From positions 1 through 22,778 of IMG/VR virus record IMGVR_UViG_3300005264_000104: a stretch of 22,778 nt of DNA, one strand, 5' to 3'. Shown one piece after another: positions 22,316 to 22,778 of the stretch. The position numbers and the translations under genes are program-made. The stretch comes from a virus. Position 1 is the stretch's first letter; every line of letters starts with the position of its first letter. The notes under the pieces are model-generated. The model was given only the letters and a program-made list of their open reading frames with translations, was not told the origin of the DNA and did no database searches.

Positions 22316-22333
22316 AATTGTTTTTTAAATAAT

Positions 22334-22778
22334 TTATAATTTTTCAGATTTTAATATTCCATCCTCAAACCAATATGCTGTGTCTGCTTGTATTTTTACT
22401 CCTTTTATTATATGTTTTCCAACTTTTGCTCTATGAATGTCTTTTATGTACATTTTGCTTTCATTATTTCTTCTCCAGTCTACAATAATTATCCATCCTT
22501 TTTTTGCTGAAGCTTTTGAATTAATTCCTAATGATGACGCAATGCTTTCATTCCCGGATGTATTGCTGTGGCTGTAATACCCGGATGTATTGCTGTGGCT
22601 GTAATTCCCGGATGTATTGCTGTGGCTGTAATTCCCGGATGTATTGCTGTGGCTGTAATTCCCGGATGTATTGCTGTGGCTTTTATTCCCGGATGTATTG
22701 CTGTGGCTGTAATTCCCGGATGTATTGCTGTGGCTGTAATTCCCGGATGTATTGCTGTGGCTTTTATTCCCGGATGTA
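22334..22778 (-). CDS. Repeat protein (C-terminal part), nine-residue repeats then a conserved end domain
   Basis: The frame is open from the right edge to TAA 22336-22334, about 147 codons; the start lies beyond the window. From the N side it shows eight copies of a nonapeptide of type S-H-S-N-T-S-G-N-(Y/K), then a degenerate copy GNESIASS, then GINSKASAKKGWIIIVDW and an end domain with IKDIHRAKVG, IQADTAYWF. From memory this resembles phage and bacterial proteins with repeating GxxSxAxxx-type blocks followed by a globular domain with KADTxY-like ending; in those the repeats are thought to form a beta-solenoid. The function is unknown. Repeat-rich DNA makes the length liable to change in frame. 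Confidence 0.75.
   Translation of the reverse strand, partial: TSGNKSHSNTSGNYSHSNTSGNYSHSNTSGNKSHSNTSGNYSHSNTSGNYSHSNTSGNYSHSNTSGYYSHSNTSGNESIASSLGINSKASAKKGWIIIVDWRRNNESKMYIKDIHRAKVGKHIIKGVKIQADTAYWFEDGILKSEKL
22561..22776 (-). repeat. 27-bp tandem repeats, eight copies, coding
   Basis: Unit starts at 22561, 22588, 22615, 22642, 22669, 22696, 22723 and 22750; copies differ only in the codons giving GNY, GNK or GYY. The array continues past the edge (22777 onward) and fades into a degenerate copy around 22540-22560. As 27 is divisible by 3, changes in copy number keep the reading frame. Confidence 0.9.

Noticed and set aside
22540-22778. CRISPR array
   Set aside because: The 27-bp units follow each other without spacers and are read through by an open frame, so they are coding tandem repeats.

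Overview
The window looks like part of the genome (or an integrated copy) of a contractile-tailed phage infecting a Bacteroidota (Bacteroidetes) host. The tail genes resemble the baseplate set of phage Mu, which points to a myovirus-type particle. The host assignment rests on AT-rich DNA, few Shine-Dalgarno sites, and two promoters that match the Bacteroidetes primary sigma consensus (TTTG, 19 bp, TAnnTTTG). It is an inference; no host gene is present.

Layout. Positions 1-6992 (+ strand) hold a tightly overlapping late operon: the end of a structural protein, a small membrane protein, a baseplate J/Mu gp47-like wedge protein, a Mu gp48/YmfQ-like protein, a fibre-like protein, a frameshifted basic minor tail gene, and hub proteins like Mu gp43 (N, with a LysM end), gp44 (P) and gp45 (spike). 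The order is permuted compared with Mu. A bidirectional terminator (7063-7091) separates this operon from the rest, which runs on the - strand.

Positions 7095-15389 (-) form a replication and recombination module: Rad52-like annealing protein, YqaJ exonuclease, an SbcC/RecF-like ATPase, an SF2 helicase, an SSB-like protein, a VRR-NUC nuclease and small unknowns. The helicase DECH box is split by an intein. Inside the intein, in another reading frame, lies a complete EDxHD (Vsr-like) endonuclease gene, while the intein frame stays open across it. This is the most striking feature of the window.

Positions 15390-16366 are a cargo-like patch: a promoter, a tRNA-3'-half-like sequence, and a cytosine-5 DNA methyltransferase gene with one in-frame amber codon, flanked by an 11-bp direct repeat.

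Positions 16367-22778 (-) hold a primase-polymerase/VapE helicase, an excisionase-type HTH protein, an anchored membrane protein with an amidase endolysin, a decayed 7-deazaguanine (preQ0) cluster (QueD intact, QueE and QueC cut by one deletion), a run of tiny zinc-ribbon and membrane proteins, and at the right edge a protein whose 27-bp tandem repeats encode a nine-residue repeat.

Together the - strand genes would replicate, recombine and perhaps once modify the phage DNA, and lyse the cell; the + strand genes build the tail. Integrase, terminase, capsid and portal genes are not in the window.
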